Below, piece by piece: positions 22,153-35,704 of a stretch of 64,000 bases of DNA. The notes beneath the pieces were generated by a model, which was given only the letters and a program-made list of their open reading frames with translations, made no database searches and was not told where the DNA came from. Position 1 is the first letter of the stretch. Every line of letters begins with the position of its first letter. Source of the DNA: Turnera subulata (Eukaryota; Streptophyta; Magnoliopsida; Malpighiales; Passifloraceae); assembly GCA_028386065.3 (NCBI GenBank), contig JAKUCV010007537.1, forward strand, positions 98,061-162,060. Direction: 5' to 3'. A program made the translations under genes and the position numbers.

Positions 22153-24716
22153 ATGAGTGCAATGAATTCATGTGTTGTTCCACCTTCTGTGAGGACCAAA
22201 CTGTTCAATTCCGACAGGTTTATTGCACCAACTACACGGCTAAATCAGCATAGTAAGCCTTCTCTATGTGCGCCTTTCTGGTTTGTCACCCTTTGGTCTT
22301 CAATAAGTTGGGAGTTGCTTGGCTCTTTACTCATTATTTTGGTTTTCTATGTTGGAAGGGAGCAGATGTGAAATAAACAGGAGAGGTTTTGCCTTTAAAG
22401 GGATTGTGGCTTCAGGGGTTTCAGTTATGGGCTCTTCCTTGGTCACTGACCGCGTTGAAGGTCAGTTTTATATTCGGCTTATCTGATTTTCGTATTTTAC
22501 TCGCTTATTTTTTCAATTTCACTAGTTCAGCGAAAAGCAGGTAAAAAAGCCTTGTCTGATTATCTGATACCATGGTCATATGTGGTTAGAGAACGCAGAT
22601 TAAGTTCCTGCTTTATATAGAAGCAATGGCGTTCTTCAATTTCTTGATAGTTGCAGCTCTGCTGCAGATGCTGTGCTTATTTAGCTAGTACTGGATTAAG
22701 TTTAATGACTTTTTATAGGAGTGGAGAGATTGCCGTACAAGCCTGAGGGCTACAATTTTTGGACATGGAGGGGTTATAAAATACATTATGTAGTAGAAGG
22801 CGAAGGATTTCCTATTGTTCTCATTCATGGCTTCGGTGCCTCTGCATTCCATTGGAGGTACCCCTATCTGCTTACTATGAAATTTGATGAATTAAAGTTT
22901 CAGTCTTGCAACTGTCTTTGATTCCATTCGATTGACCATTTAGTGGAGTTTGGCGGCGGAACATGTGCTACGTCTACCTATCCAGGGGATAATTATGCCG
23001 CTGAGTTTCTGGTAGTTGCTAGCAATGAATCAGGCAGATGTAGAGTCAAAGAAACAATGGCTTTGTCTAAGCTTTTTAGCTATCTCTGTCTCATTCTTAA
23101 TCTGCGATCTAGCTGTGTTAGTTCCTTCGTTTCTTTACCTGATGGCCATCTAAATGAACTTTAGAAGGCTGTTGCTTCCGTACGAAGAAGTTTGTTTTGG
23201 CCTGGTTTGTGATGATGTTGCTTTTGTGGTCACTGTTGAATATAAGCTTGATTTTGATACCATGTCACTGTGTTTGCAGATACAACATACCTGAGCTAGC
23301 AAAAAATTACAAGGTTTATGCCCTAGACTTGCTAGGTTTTGGATGGAGTGAGAAAGCAATTATTGAGTATGATGCTATGGTATGGAGGGATCAAGTGGTG
23401 GATTTCATGAAGGAGATAGTGAAAGAGCCTGCCGTTTTGGTAGGAAACAGGTAATTTACCCACAGTGATCACTTGTCTTTTTGCAGAGATAATTAGTGGT
23501 TTGGATCTAATCTCGCCATTGTATAACTCATTGTGAATGTTCAGCCTTGGAGGGTTTACTGCGTTGGTTGCTGCTGTGGGGTTGCCTGAGCAAGTCGCTG
23601 GACTTGTACTACTGAATTCAGCTGGACAGTTTGGAAATCCTAATCAGGAAACCAGTAATTCAGATGATTCGGCTCTGCAGAAATTTATTTTGAAGCCATT
23701 GAAGGAAATATTCCAGCGTGTAGTTCTTGGATTCTTGTTTTGGCAAGCTAAGCAACCAGCTCGCATTGAATCTGTTTTGAAGAGTGTAAGGCTCTTGACT
23801 TAAGTTGGCATACAAATTTCTTCTCCATTCAAATTGAATAATTTTGTAGCCTGTGAATTCCGAGAGAAGCATTTGTTAAATTGGGTATTGGGATTTTCTC
23901 TTCTTTGCAATAAATATATAATTTGCGGAAATAAGACTATTATCACCTTATATTTAAAACTCGAATGCCACAGACACTTACAGCAGTAGACCAAGTTCTT
24001 CCTACTCTCTAGTGATTATACTAAACAATTGTGATTTTGTTCCACCTCTGGATTTTGTTCCTGACAATCAATTCGTCTCTCTACTTCTCAGGTGTATATA
24101 AACTCTTCAAACGTTGATGACTACCTTGTAGAGTCCATAACACGACCAGCAGCAGACCCAAATGCTGGAGAAGTCTATTACAGGTATACATGCAAGTCCA
24201 ATCATCCTATTTAGCAGTACGTCTTCCAGACTTGCACATTGGTTTCCGTAGAAAGTACTAGTTGTAAATGTTGTCTGAAGTCTATTTAATGTGTGCTTTC
24301 TTACAATGTTCAATAGAGAAGCAGGGTGAGGCAAAATGCCCTAAAAGTGGAGGGTCCTGGTCATGAAATTTTGTCATTAACTCTTGCCCAAGATCCTTAT
24401 GATTGCTCTGGCGCAGTCTCACTGACTATTATTTCTCTGCAGATTAATGACAAGGTTCATGTTGAATCAAAGCAAGTACACTCTGGACAGTGCCTTGGGC
24501 CAACTAAAATGTCCATTGTTGTTGCTCTGGGGCGACTTAGATCCTTGGGTAGGTCCTTCAAAGGCTAATCGAATCAAAGAGTTCTACCCAAACACAACCC
24601 TTGTAAACTTACAGGCTGGTCACTGTCCACATGATGAAGTTCCTGAGCTTGTCAATCAGGCCTTAATGGATTGGCTATCATCTGTAAAGCCGAAAACGTC
24701 TCCTTGGACGCTGTAG
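22153..24716 (+). CDS. Plastid-type alpha/beta hydrolase (At4g36530-like, related to CLD1/PPH)
   Basis: Seven exons: 22153-22217, 22366-22460, 22719-22857, 23280-23450, 23545-23785, 24092-24183, 24443-24716, giving 358 residues in frame. The first two exons form a Ser/Arg-rich likely chloroplast transit peptide. The mature part starts near YNFWTWRGYKIHY. Motifs: oxyanion HGFG, nucleophile elbow GNSLGG (S157 in this model), acid region WGDLDPW (residues 297-303) and histidine H328 in AGHCPHDE. The closest relative I recall is Arabidopsis At4g36530; chlorophyll dephytylase CLD1 and pheophytinase are broader relatives, so a plastid ester substrate is plausible but unproven. The first intron is uncertain: donor AG/GTTTAT and acceptor GCAG at 22365 keep the frame, but a stronger-looking donor (GTAAGC near 22254) exists. 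From exon 3 onward the model is firm. Confidence 0.9.
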
Positions 24717-25945
24717 AGTTATCCAAAATTTGCAGGAAATTGCTGCTAACATTGTTTAAGTTATTAAATGTAATGCCATTGTATATTTACTAATCACATC
24801 AGTAATTCTTTAAAGCTTTTTTGCTAGTAAACTTGTAACACTGATCATCACAGAGCTCTTCCTATAGAATCAATAGTTGTTTTTTGAGAAGACCATGTTA
24901 CCAATCCTTCGTCAAGGTGACTTCTTCCTATTTACATTAGTTAACTCTTAATCTTATGAGGACAAGCAAGAGAGAGCTAAGAATTAATTTTGGAACCTCT
25001 AAAAGTGAAATGTTAACTAATGTTGTCCACAGGTTGGTGTCATTGTTATGCAGGATGCTGTGCGTGGTGGATTTGATCTTTAATTGGTGGTTGCAACATC
25101 CGGATAATGTTAAATTTACCATTCATAAAAATGACTATTCGGAAATAGTACTGCGAAGATAGAGATTCCAGAATATTCTCCGTATGAACAAGGAATTCTG
25201 TTGCTGAAGCCTACCTACAATTGGGAGCAAAAGCAATAGCAGCTGGCTAGGACTTGGCAGAGCAGAAGCGAAGTTGAGTAATAGAATATTTGGCATCCTA
25301 CTTAACTTCATGCCTTTGTTCACAGACACTACCATGGCCATAGTCACATAATTTGTCACAATGCAATATCTTCATTGTTTATTTGGTACTTCTGTGAAGC
25401 TATTTCACGTTGATACTTATCCACATCACAGACACTGTCATCCTTATTTCACCTGTCTTTTTCATAATCCATAAACAGAATACGCAAAATAAGACTCTTT
25501 GGTCTGCCGCTTTTGTTCAAAAGTATAAGGCATCAGAAGATCTCTTAGCTCTTAACTTTTCAGTGTCATACTTCGACTTATCCAATGGCATTGCGGGCGA
25601 GTTATAAATTGTTACTAGTCACTGATCAGAGTAGAAAGGAACCAACTGCGGTTCTTGGAAAAGAAACAGAACTCTCACATTAAGCGCCAATGCAATTACA
25701 TAATGGTAAGAATTTTATACAAAAGAATGCATCCCAGAGATCCGCATCATTATTTAATGATGTCCAAGAATTTCAAACCATATACAACTCGCCGTAACTG
25801 AGAAATCAAGGAAAATATAAGAACAGAACTGACATTTGTATACATCTGACGACACTTGAAACACCAAAACCAATTACAAACAATTGCACTCAACCTGAAG
25901 CAAGATAAGGGATGCAGATGTGCACCAAGTATCTGTAACAAGCAA
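24717..25945. other. Convergent intergenic region
   Basis: 3' regions of the hydrolase (plus) and the quinone reductase (minus) face each other here. Short chance frames only; no repeat or RNA gene recognised. Confidence 0.5.
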
Positions 25946-27530
25946 TCATGCTTGAGCAAGCCTCTTGACTACTGTAGCCATGTATTTACCCTGATGTTCT
26001 GCAAGGGCCAGCTCTGTTTCATTTGGTTCTCTCGAGCCATCACCAGCATAAACTCCAGCTCCATATGGAGAGCCCCCGTGAATGGAATCCATCATGAACA
26101 TACCAGCTCCAAAGGTGTACCCAATAGGTACAAATAGCATTCCATGGTGGGCCAATTGGGTAATTGCTGTCCATCTGCGCAAACAATAAGCAATAGGTGG
26201 AATGTAAAACAGCCTATCTGATAGTCTTTCTCACAGGCCTTAGTTTGAACAGCAGCACTATCTCCCATCCCCAAAGTTTGGAATCCTCCCCATGTACCAA
26301 AAAACAAGTGTCGGTTTTCAAGAAAAGTAGGATTTTCATATTTATAATACGTCTTAAAACTAAATCATACTCTCCGTAACCTCAAAAATTTCTCTGGCCA
26401 TCAGCTCACTAGAGATTTCTTAACACATAAACCACATGCCACTGGTAATTGGATGGTATCATAATTCCAAGATAAACCAACTTTTCAAAGTTAATGCAGT
26501 GTAGAAACTTCACAATTATAACAAACAAAACACAATGATTGAACTAGAACCTTTTAGCTTCAAGTGAAAGCAAGCTCATATAGTCAAACTTTGAGGGCTG
26601 CATTATTGAGCGTATGTTACTGGCCAAATACCAAAGTAAATATCTTCTTCAATTTTCAATATACCAGTGTAATATGCCTAACACCCTAAGCACCACAAGG
26701 AGGCCGACATCAAGAGAAAATGCACGCTCAGCTGTTCAAATTCAAGAAGATGATGCTAATCCATTTTAACATTAGACCATTAAAACTCAGATTACCGCAA
26801 GCATGAACCAAGGACGATAGTAGCAATGGATGCCCAAGCACATTTATGATCCTGACTAAATTGCAATGACATATACACAAGTGAGGCAGAGTTTTAATGA
26901 CAAAAACACTATTTAAGGAAATAAATATCTTCAAAGTACTCACGCAGTGGTCTCCTGGCCGCCACCTTGGGTGCCGGTACTAACAAAGAAGCCGGCGGGC
27001 TTCCCGGCGAGCTTCTGCTCCTGCCACAACTGCCCCGTCGAGTCGAAGAAGGCCTTCATCTGCGCCGCCATGCAGCCGTACCTCGTCGGGAACCCGAACA
27101 GCACCCCGTCCGCATCCGCAAGCTCCGCCGCCGAACCGATCACCTTCACCGCGGGGTCCTTCTCGGGCGCCTTCATCTGCTCCAGCACCTCCCCAGGCAG
27201 CGTCTCCGGCACGCGGTACAGCACCGCCTCCACCCCCTCCACGCCGTCCACTCCGGCCTTCATCCGCTTCGCCAGCCCCTCCACGTGGCCGTACATGGAG
27301 TAGAACACGATGTACACCTTCAGCCCCCCGGGGGGAGCCGCCGCAGCTGCCTCGGCGGAGGCGGAGGGTTCGGTGGTGGTGGTGGTGGTGGTGGTGGCAT
27401 TGGCTTCGGCGTGGTCGTCGAGAGAGACCGGAGCGTCGCGGGAGACGGGGAGGGAGTCGTCGGCGGTGGCGGAGGCGGCGAGGGGAAGTTTCTTTTTCTT
27501 GCTGGGCACACAACCGCCGCCTTTACCCAT
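25946..27530 (-). CDS. NAD(P)H:quinone oxidoreductase, FQR1-like (WrbA family)
   Basis: Two exons in coding order, 27530-26944 and 26174-25946, give 271 residues. It resembles Arabidopsis At4g36750 (FQR1-like). The N-terminus [14 protein letters not shown] has Gly2 and Cys7 followed by lysines, compatible with lipid anchoring. A low-complexity Thr/Ala linker follows, then the flavodoxin-like domain from [24 protein letters not shown]-site elements are [22 protein letters not shown] and [12 protein letters not shown]. The C-terminal exon has [18 protein letters not shown]. The enzyme reduces quinones by two electrons with FMN, limiting semiquinone formation, and some relatives are auxin-induced. 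Exon 1 is strikingly GC-rich and contains a (GGT)n run coding poly-Thr. The start is the ATG at 27530; the upstream extension opens with TTG. Confidence 0.95.
27372..27397. repeat. (GGT)n/(ACC)n microsatellite in a coding exon
   Basis: A trinucleotide run encoding the poly-Thr stretch of the FQR1-like linker. Length changes would keep the frame. Confidence 0.85.
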
Positions 27531-30083
27531 GCCTGTGAGGTGTTTGCTTTTATGCTTCAAAAAAAAAAAAGGAAAAAACAAAAACAAAAACTAACTGATC
27601 GGCCCCGAATTTCGAGGGCGTGTTCTGTTTTGGTGGCCTTTTTAGGATCTGGAGGTTTTTGTTCACTACTACTGTGTTTTTCTTTTTCTTTTTTCTTCAA
27701 GTGTTGTTTTTGTGTTGTGGCGTTTTTGGTACGACTTGGATCGGGTGAAGTGGGGACTGAGAGAGGAGGAAGAGGAAATTGTGCCTGCTGTGGGGGTTGG
27801 TAGACAGGCCCTTTTACAGACTTTGACTTTTGATGGCACTTCCACGTGTTGGTTGGGCTGAGACCCTGAGAGGCCTCTTTACGGTGTCGTATTCTTGATT
27901 TGTCTTGTTTGTATTCCCACTCCACTGTTGACGTCATCCGCACATGATTTTTATACACCAGAATCTTTTTATAATGGTGAAATATTAGGAAAGTTCCATT
28001 ATTTTTCCATAAACAATTATCCATAATTGTCTCCATTAATCTGTACAGAATTTTTCATTCTATGCATTACAGAAAAACAAAATGGGATCATACATCGTTT
28101 CTAAACCTTAATGATTACAGAGATTAGTGGAATTTTCCTTTCTGTCTTTTCCTTTTTTGCTTCATGACACGTACTACTCGAGGTAACAGTAAATTCCTAT
28201 TCCATAACGAGAGACGATTGTGCTATGGCATTGTATTCTAGAACTACAAAAAAAATATTTTGTGGTACAGCTTAGGAATATAATATGTTGATTTGGAAGC
28301 AGAATGTGTTGTATTAATTAATTATGGTGTGAAATGCTTTTCAGTTACTGGAGATATTGTGTTGCTAATTTGGTCGGGGAGTATTTAAATCAATAATTTA
28401 GCTGAAGAGGGAAGGTTCACTGATTCTTTACTGTTTTGGTCTTTGGTTCAGAGAATCAATTGTTAAATACATATAGGTAAGATGTTGCTTTCGTTGGAAT
28501 TTTTGGTTTCCTTCTTAATTAGGGTTTTGAGGTTTCGGTTATGGGGTTTTCGTAAAATAGTGAGCCGCACAGGTCCACTTCCCAATTTAGTTATTTTTAA
28601 CTTTTATTCCTTTTTTTCATCAAAGAGAAAATTTCCTTCCGTTTGGAATTTTCCATCATTTTTTTCTTTTGAGAAATTTAAATTGTTTAATTTTAATTCT
28701 ATGTTTTGTCCTCTCTTAATACATGGAAAATTGTATTCTATGTTTAGTACGCCCGCACGGCTGAAGGTAGGCCTATGTACCCAGAAGGCCGAAACAAAAC
28801 AAAGAGAAGATAGATGGGCCTGGATTTACTTTGGGGAAGATGCAAACAGGCTTTGTCGATTATGTGATCCCACAACAAAGCAGGCTGCAAACCCTCCAGA
28901 CTCTACATAAACGTTCGAGATTAGGATCACCCATGTTGTCTTTAAGATTAATCATGATATTTGCCAAAACCGACGTGATCATTTATTATAGCGTTTGTGT
29001 CTGACAGGAAATTCATTAGTACTTCACTGCTGATATAACTCTTGAAAACTTTAAATATCAAGAAATGATGAAATCTAAGGTTCCAGTTCGGCCTTATAGC
29101 ATTGCTGTCTGTCTGTCTGTAATCCTCATTGAGCAGGCAATTTCCTAAGGCTACGCTTCTGAATTATTTGCCTGCTATGTTGTTAGAAAGTGTCAAGTTA
29201 CTCCCATAGAAAAGCATTAGTTTGTTCATATGAACTCCAAGCGTTTTACAGATACAGAAAGGAACAAAGATGAACCAATTCCTTTGATTTATAAAGTAAA
29301 CGATGAAACCGCCAAGATCGAAGGAATCGTGCATTACATCAAGTTTCATTAAGTACCACGTAGAGGAACTTTGTGAATCACCACTTCAGATAACAGTATA
29401 TGCTTTGACATGTTCTTAGTGTGACACAGATTGCGTTCTCCTTTCGGCATTGGGATTTCTATTATATTTCTTCAGGATGGATGTTTGGCCTCACTCGACC
29501 ACTAATCTGAAAAGAACAAATAAGCTTGTTTAAATAGTTTAGTTGGCAAGCTGTTTGATGTGGACCTTAAAGTACAAAAGTTTTAAATACATAACAATAT
29601 AATTTTTAAGATAAAAAACAAAAGGAAACTTGGTTTTACTTTGGTTGTCATAGCAGCCAAACATTCATTAGGGAGATGAGATAAAACATTCCCTTTTGTC
29701 CAGCTGCCTTCTGTAACTTGCAGACAACCTAAGAGATGACAGAAAACAAAGCATCTTCGGTGTAAGCGTTGAAATTACAACGTTACATAAACAAAATTAT
29801 GTCTATGGACACTCTGGAGAAAGCATGAAACAGACCAAGAAGAGCATTGCCTTCAACGATGTACAACCTTTGTAATCATCGAACACCTGATTCCTTCTCT
29901 AAAGATCCACCCCAAGATTCTCCAAAGCTGTACTTGCTTTGGCATCTTTCCCTTATGGATCTTACAGCGTTCTCCCATTCTTGATTTTATGGACTACCCA
30001 TCTGCTAATTCCAGGAGTTTAGCTTTCCTCTTTTCCAAATAGGAAAACACTGAACATCTTTTTTTCTCCCACATATTTTCTCC
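27531..30083. other. Intergenic: FQR1-like promoter and RFC3-like upstream DNA
   Basis: About 2.5 kb. The first 300 bases are a CT/AG-biased leader of the minus-strand gene. A 142-codon open frame at 28482-28910 has no recognisable domain or codon bias and is not called. The part around 29,400-30,083 is probably the 5' UTR and promoter of the following gene. Confidence 0.45.
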
Positions 30084-33000
30084 ATGGAAAGTAACGCTTT
30101 AAAGAATCTTAATAGAGGCACCCAGCTCCACCCCCACCCTCATTTTGCTAATTTCATGAAGCAGACAAGAAGTGGTTATGAACCTTCTGACACAGAAACT
30201 GACTGGCAAGACAGTCCCCAGCGTAGCCAAGTTTACCAGAATGGAGGTTTCGTTCCTCAGAAAATGGCCCTGGCTTTTCCAAGAAATGTCAGTCCTATGA
30301 AACATAGTAGAAGACATTCTTCAGGACTCAATGAGACTTCTCCTAAACACGAAACTACACCCAGCCCACTACATCAAAGGCACAGCAGTAAGTCACCGTA
30401 CAAGCCAAGGAAAGATGATGGCATTATTAACATACCTTTGCCCAGTCCACCGGGGAGGAGGCACGCCAAGACAAGAACAGGAGATGGAAGAGCTGAAAAG
30501 AACTCCTTGCCCAGCCCACCTGGAAAAAGGCATAGCAGCAAGTCACCCTATAAGCCTAGAAGAGATGATGGCAGGACAGCTTCACCTGTGTCAGGTCAGA
30601 GAAATGTTAGTCCATTTTCAAAACCTGACTCAGGAAGACAAGTGTCTCCTCTCAAGCCGCCTAGAGATAGTGGTGGCAGAACTGTTTCACCTTTGGCCAG
30701 GCAAGTCTCTCCATATAAGCATGAGAGAAAGGAACGTGATGTGAACAATCACGATGAGACTTCAGCCCCCAGCAGAAGAAAAAACCAAAGAACGCCAAGA
30801 AGAGATGAGAGGGCTACCAACTCAGAATTTGGTGAAGTTAGTAGAGGCAGCGAGAGATCAAATTATAATCGTAGATCAGCAACTGCACCAAGACCTAGAA
30901 CCAGGGGGACTGAAGAAGAAACCAGCCAACCTGAGAAGGAGAAAAGTAGGGGGGAAAGAAGTCCATCACCTTTGTCAAGGGGGATGAACAACAAAGAGAG
31001 GGACAGGGAAGGTTCTCATACGATATCACCTTCAGTTGGTGAGATAAATGAGATGGTAGCTAACATTAAGATGTTAAGGAATCCTGTCCAAAATACTCTG
31101 GATTTCGAAACCACAGATTCTATCTCACCCGGTGATATCTTCTTTTCTCGTGACCAAACTGCTATACAGATGCAGAAGAATGGCATACCAAAGAATGATA
31201 AAGATAAACCTGTGAGGTTTCCGTTTCCCCATATAGATTCTGTTCTTCTTCAGCGAAACAAATCAAATGGTCATGATGAAAACCTAAAGAAAATCTCCAC
31301 AAACACTGCTGGTTCACGAACATCAATGACCACTTTCTCTGCTGCAAGCAGACTGATCAGTGGTTCACTTAGCACAGAAGGTAGTAAGATAAGTGATGCA
31401 AGTGGGAAATCAACTGGAAGCTCAATCAGATTTGCAGCAAACAGAAGGAAAATCCAAGCTGAGGCTTGGTTCTCCTGCATGAGGAGGGGACCTTGCAAAA
31501 CAACCTCGAGATCACCTGAGAGGCAACATATTGATGAAGCTTCATTCATCCAAAAGGCAATTGTGATTGAAAGCTTGAGACAGTTTTGGGCTGACAAGCA
31601 TCAACCTGGTTCCTTGAACGGATTTATTTGCCACAAACAAGAAGCTCAAATTCTCAGTCAACTTGTAAGCTTTTCATGTCAAAGAATTTCTTTCTTTTTT
31701 TTTTCTCAACACTGATCAGTCTACCAAACTTTCTATATTTCTTTAATTTGGTAACAGCTATCTGATTCTAGTATACAAAGTAATCAATTAACAGCCTTGT
31801 GTTTCCATCTTTTGTGGTGTATTTACCGACAGTTCTTGCTGACTGCTGAGACACTTTGTTTGTTGCCTAATCACAGGTATCAAACTATAGTATCCCCCAT
31901 ATTTTGTTGAAAGGACCATCTGGTTCTGGCAAAAGAACACTAGCTATGGCTCTTATAAGTGAAATATTTGGTGACTCATCAGGGAATGTATGCCCCAGTT
32001 CTCAATACGGTAGCCTTAAAGTATTTCTGCTTTAACATTTTACCTTTGAGTGATTCATCTGACAATATGAGCTTCTCGCAGATGTCGCATGAATTGAGAT
32101 ATTTCCAGGTTCAGGTACATTCTACTCTTGAGACCATATCATCTTATCCTATCTAGACAATGAAAGATCTGTGTAAAGGATACTTCTAGCTATGTCTCAG
32201 AAGCTCTATTTCAAGCTTTGCAATGAACATTCATTGAAATAAATAATCAACTATAGAGATAACACATTTAACTAGCTTCATCATCTTCAATAGAAACTTC
32301 TAAATTGTGGCCTTTTTATGATTGGCAACAGGAGAAAAGGGCAACACAGGTTGCTGTTCCAATAACATTTAGTCCTCACCATGTGGAGCTCAATGTAAAC
32401 GCGGAGCCAAATGCAAAATATGCATTGATGGGATTGGTAAAGGAAATTAACATTGCTTATGCTATTGCACCAGAAGTCAGCCATATCAATCCAAAGGCAG
32501 AATATAAAGGTCAATTCTCTATAGAAACAGGCACATGCAGTTCCTTTTCTTGTTAATTACGTTGCTAGTTAGTCAATTTGATACTAACAATGTTCGTCTC
32601 CTTTATTTCAGTAATAGTTCTTGACGAGGTTGACAAAGCCGCAGAGAATATTCAACACCTGATAAAATGGATTATGGACTGTTATACTGACACGTGTAAG
32701 CTAATAATGTTTTGTGAAGACGACAAAGACATATTAGAGTCGGTGAAAAATCGCTGCAAAGTTTTTAAAGTCGACCCTCCTGCAACTCATGAAGTAAGTA
32801 TTAATCTTTCTGATTCCAGTCCATTAATTCTTAGGCGCTCCTAAAATTTGATAAAATGAGGATTAACTGAACAAATGCCTACAGTAAAAGTTGCCCAGAA
32901 CTTCGTTTTTGTGCATATTTTCATTACAATCTGTTTTTGTTAAGCGATTTTAACAAAGAAAAACTTGAACGAAAATCTGGAAGTACCCTGGTTAAAAATA

Positions 33001-34165
33001 TCATATTCTATCTTGACATCGTAAAGTCTTAAATCATCCACAAATTCTTGATTTTCTCAGATCATGGAGGTTCTCATCCAGATAGCCAAGAAAGAGGAAT
33101 TTGATCTGCCTAGGAGTTTTGCTGTTAAGATTGCTACCAAGTCAAAGCAGGACTTGAGAAAAGCAATCATGGCTCTTGAAGCCTGCAAATGGCACAAGTA
33201 AGAAAAAACATTGACAACTTCAAGACATTCTTCCACAAGATTGTGTTATAGTACCAATGGTTATAACCTCGTTTTGGGTTTTGATTTAACCTTGCAGCTA
33301 CCCCTTTGCGGATGATCAACCGATTCCGCTAGGATGGGAAGAGGTCTTAGAAGAACTTGCAGCAGAAATCCTGGCAGATCCATCGCCGAAGCAGTATGTT
33401 CCTGTTTGTTTTAGTCTTCAGCTTAGCATTTTTTTTTTAATGCAGGATGTGGATAGACTAGTTGTAGCAACAAATGTCTTGTCTTGAACTCAAAGATTAC
33501 TTGAATCAGCAAAAGATGAATATATATGTGGATCTCCCAGTCACTGGTTTGTTCAGAGTGAAAACGAAAATCTGATATTTTGCATACATTGATTTGGCAG
33601 ATTATTTTTCATACGGGGCAAATTTCAACAGCTGCTTGTGGATTTTGTTCACCCCAAACTAATCCTTCTGGTAATTTTTTTTCTTTTATCTTGTCCGGAA
33701 TAACTCAATTTATAATTATTTTGGCAATAATTTGCCTTTCTAATGTTGTTTGTATTCCCGACAAGCAGAAACTTGTAGAGCTATTCCTCAAGGGAGTGGA
33801 GGCTAGTTCCAGAAGGGAACTTTACTATTGGCATGCTTATTATGTAAGCCTTGTTTTTCTCCACTCTTACTGCTCTAGCTAGTCAATAACATGGATGATT
33901 TGAGGTTACTTTTGTATGCAGGAAAAGAGGCTCCCAACTGGAACAACTGCTTTGCTCAAATTAGAAGGTAACTTGGACTGGAGAGAGTCATTAACTGTGA
34001 CTAATACAAATAGCAAATTTATTCTACAAAATTCATCTTTAATTTGAATCACTTATATATTAGTTTCCGTGGGCTGATCAATAATATGGACTTTCTATTG
34101 CAGAATTTGTTGCCAAGTTCATGGGCATACACAGAAAGTGTTTTGGCAACCGTCAGTTTGTGTAG
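30084..34165 (+). CDS. RFC3-like clamp-loader AAA+ protein with long disordered N-terminus
   Basis: Eleven exons: 30084-31664, 31877-31987, 32082-32114, 32332-32509, 32612-32793, 33061-33197, 33298-33393, 33601-33670, 33769-33843, 33922-33967, 34104-34165. They join in frame to 856 residues, against ~350 for canonical RFC3. Residues 1-~520, one giant exon, are Ser/Pro/Arg/Lys-rich and disordered, with an internal repeat ([15 protein letters not shown] at 99-113 and a near copy at 149-163). From about residue 528 the protein follows RFC3: Walker A GPSGSGKR (540-547), HHVELN, Walker B VLDEVDKA (635-643), NRCKVF where RFC has the SRC motif, [10 protein letters not shown], and a collar domain ending EEFVAKFM. 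Canonical RFC3 loads PCNA. The fusion and the SRC-to-NRC change suggest a specialised plant paralogue. Role not known to me. Confidence 0.88.
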
Positions 34166-35704
34166 TTTAATTAATTTGATGGTGCTAGCTGGTATATCCT
34201 TCTCTCAACTCCTTACAAGTGATGTTTTCATTGTCTTAGCGGATTCAACTTGGAATTGGAATTATCCCAATGGAACCATTTTAGGTCTTTCAAAATATAG
34301 GAATATTGAGCATTGTTCTTTTATGGCTTATAAGGTGGTAATTCTAGGTTGTATTCGCATGAATGGACCTCTTGCATCATGTTGATTAGTCCTTGTAAAG
34401 TTTAAAGCTTCTATGTGACCCGGATTTTCATAAAACATGGTCCATTATGTTACAAGAGACGCTAAATCGATGCAATGCGTCGTTTGTGGAATTCCATTTT
34501 ATTTTATATGACCTAAAATTTTTAACAATACAAATATACAATATGGGTTAGGTTGGTTAAGAAAGGCGTCGATCACTCAGAATAAAGAGACCATTGTATT
34601 GTTAAAGCACAGGAGGAGCTAGTGATCAATGGCATGATGGAAAAGATAAGGCACCCAGGAGAGGAGCTAGTGTTTCATCTATTTCCTTCCTGGTGAATCC
34701 ATAACATGGTGCCATAAAGGCAAATGGATTGTAGCAATACAAATATGCCAATGCCCTTCCACCCACATGAAAGTTGGCAAGCCAACCAAGCCTAACGTCC
34801 ACTCATTTTTGTCAACAATTACAGAGATAAATATAAAATATCTAACTTAAAACTCCTTCCAAATTTTTAATTGGTGGATTTAAATTCTATTCTTTTTTTT
34901 TTGGAAATTGGTATCCTCGTTAAAAGTAGATGGCCGATACCTCTCAATACGGCGTAAACATTTTAAAATTTATTAATTTTTGGCCATTTACATGCAATGG
35001 AGATATTTGATTGGGAAAGAAAATTGTAGGTTTAAATCAACAAATTAAAAAAATCGGATGGTGGTACCACTAACAACAAATACGACAGAAAAAAAAAAAA
35101 ACTATGCAAAAAGTTCAAGTTAGGTCATTTGGTGCTGGAATATTGTATTTGCTCTTTGGATCGATTCAATTATCAATTCTCCTGCTCTACTTTCTCTCTC
35201 GAAAAGATGGATTGAAAGGTGCGTTTTATAGTACCAAAGGGAGAAAAAAAAAAAAAAGAAGGGATATATTATGGTAATTGATTTACATATTCTTATTCCT
35301 TACTACCAAAATCCAAAAAAAAAAAAACGAGCACCTACGTGTAAACCCCTCACTGGCCCCTCTACCGGTGCAATAACTTGTTTTGTCTTTTTTTTTCCTT
35401 CAAATTTAGTGACTTTAATATATAATTGCTCATTTATTTTTATGCTGCCTTCCAGAATTTCTCATTTACTTTGAGATTCCTTGAATTTACTAATTCCTAG
35501 TTTCAAGACAACCACGCAGTTGACACATATCCATATCAGTTAACTGTCCTTTTCCATCCAACGGCCCAAATTCACCAAATACTGGCCGTTGAAACAAACG
35601 AGGCCCAAGAAAATAACCCACACACTACACTGGCGTCTTCCGTTTTTTCTTTTCATTTCTTTTGCGTTTCTACTTTCTTTTTACTACTAGACTACTAGTA
35701 CATG
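34166..35704. other. Intergenic, AT-rich
   Basis: 3' region of the RFC3-like gene and distal promoter of the pyrophosphatase gene. Several A runs (e.g. 35089-35101 and 35239-35252). No gene seen. Confidence 0.45.

Noticed and set aside
26967..27803. 278-codon plus-strand frame opposite the FQR1-like exon 1
   Set aside because: It arises from the GC-rich, repeat-containing antisense sequence. The minus strand encodes a clear conserved flavoprotein.
28482..28910. 142-codon plus-strand frame in the 27.5-30 kb interval
   Set aside because: Starts without supporting context, hydrophobic low-complexity translation and no recognisable domain.
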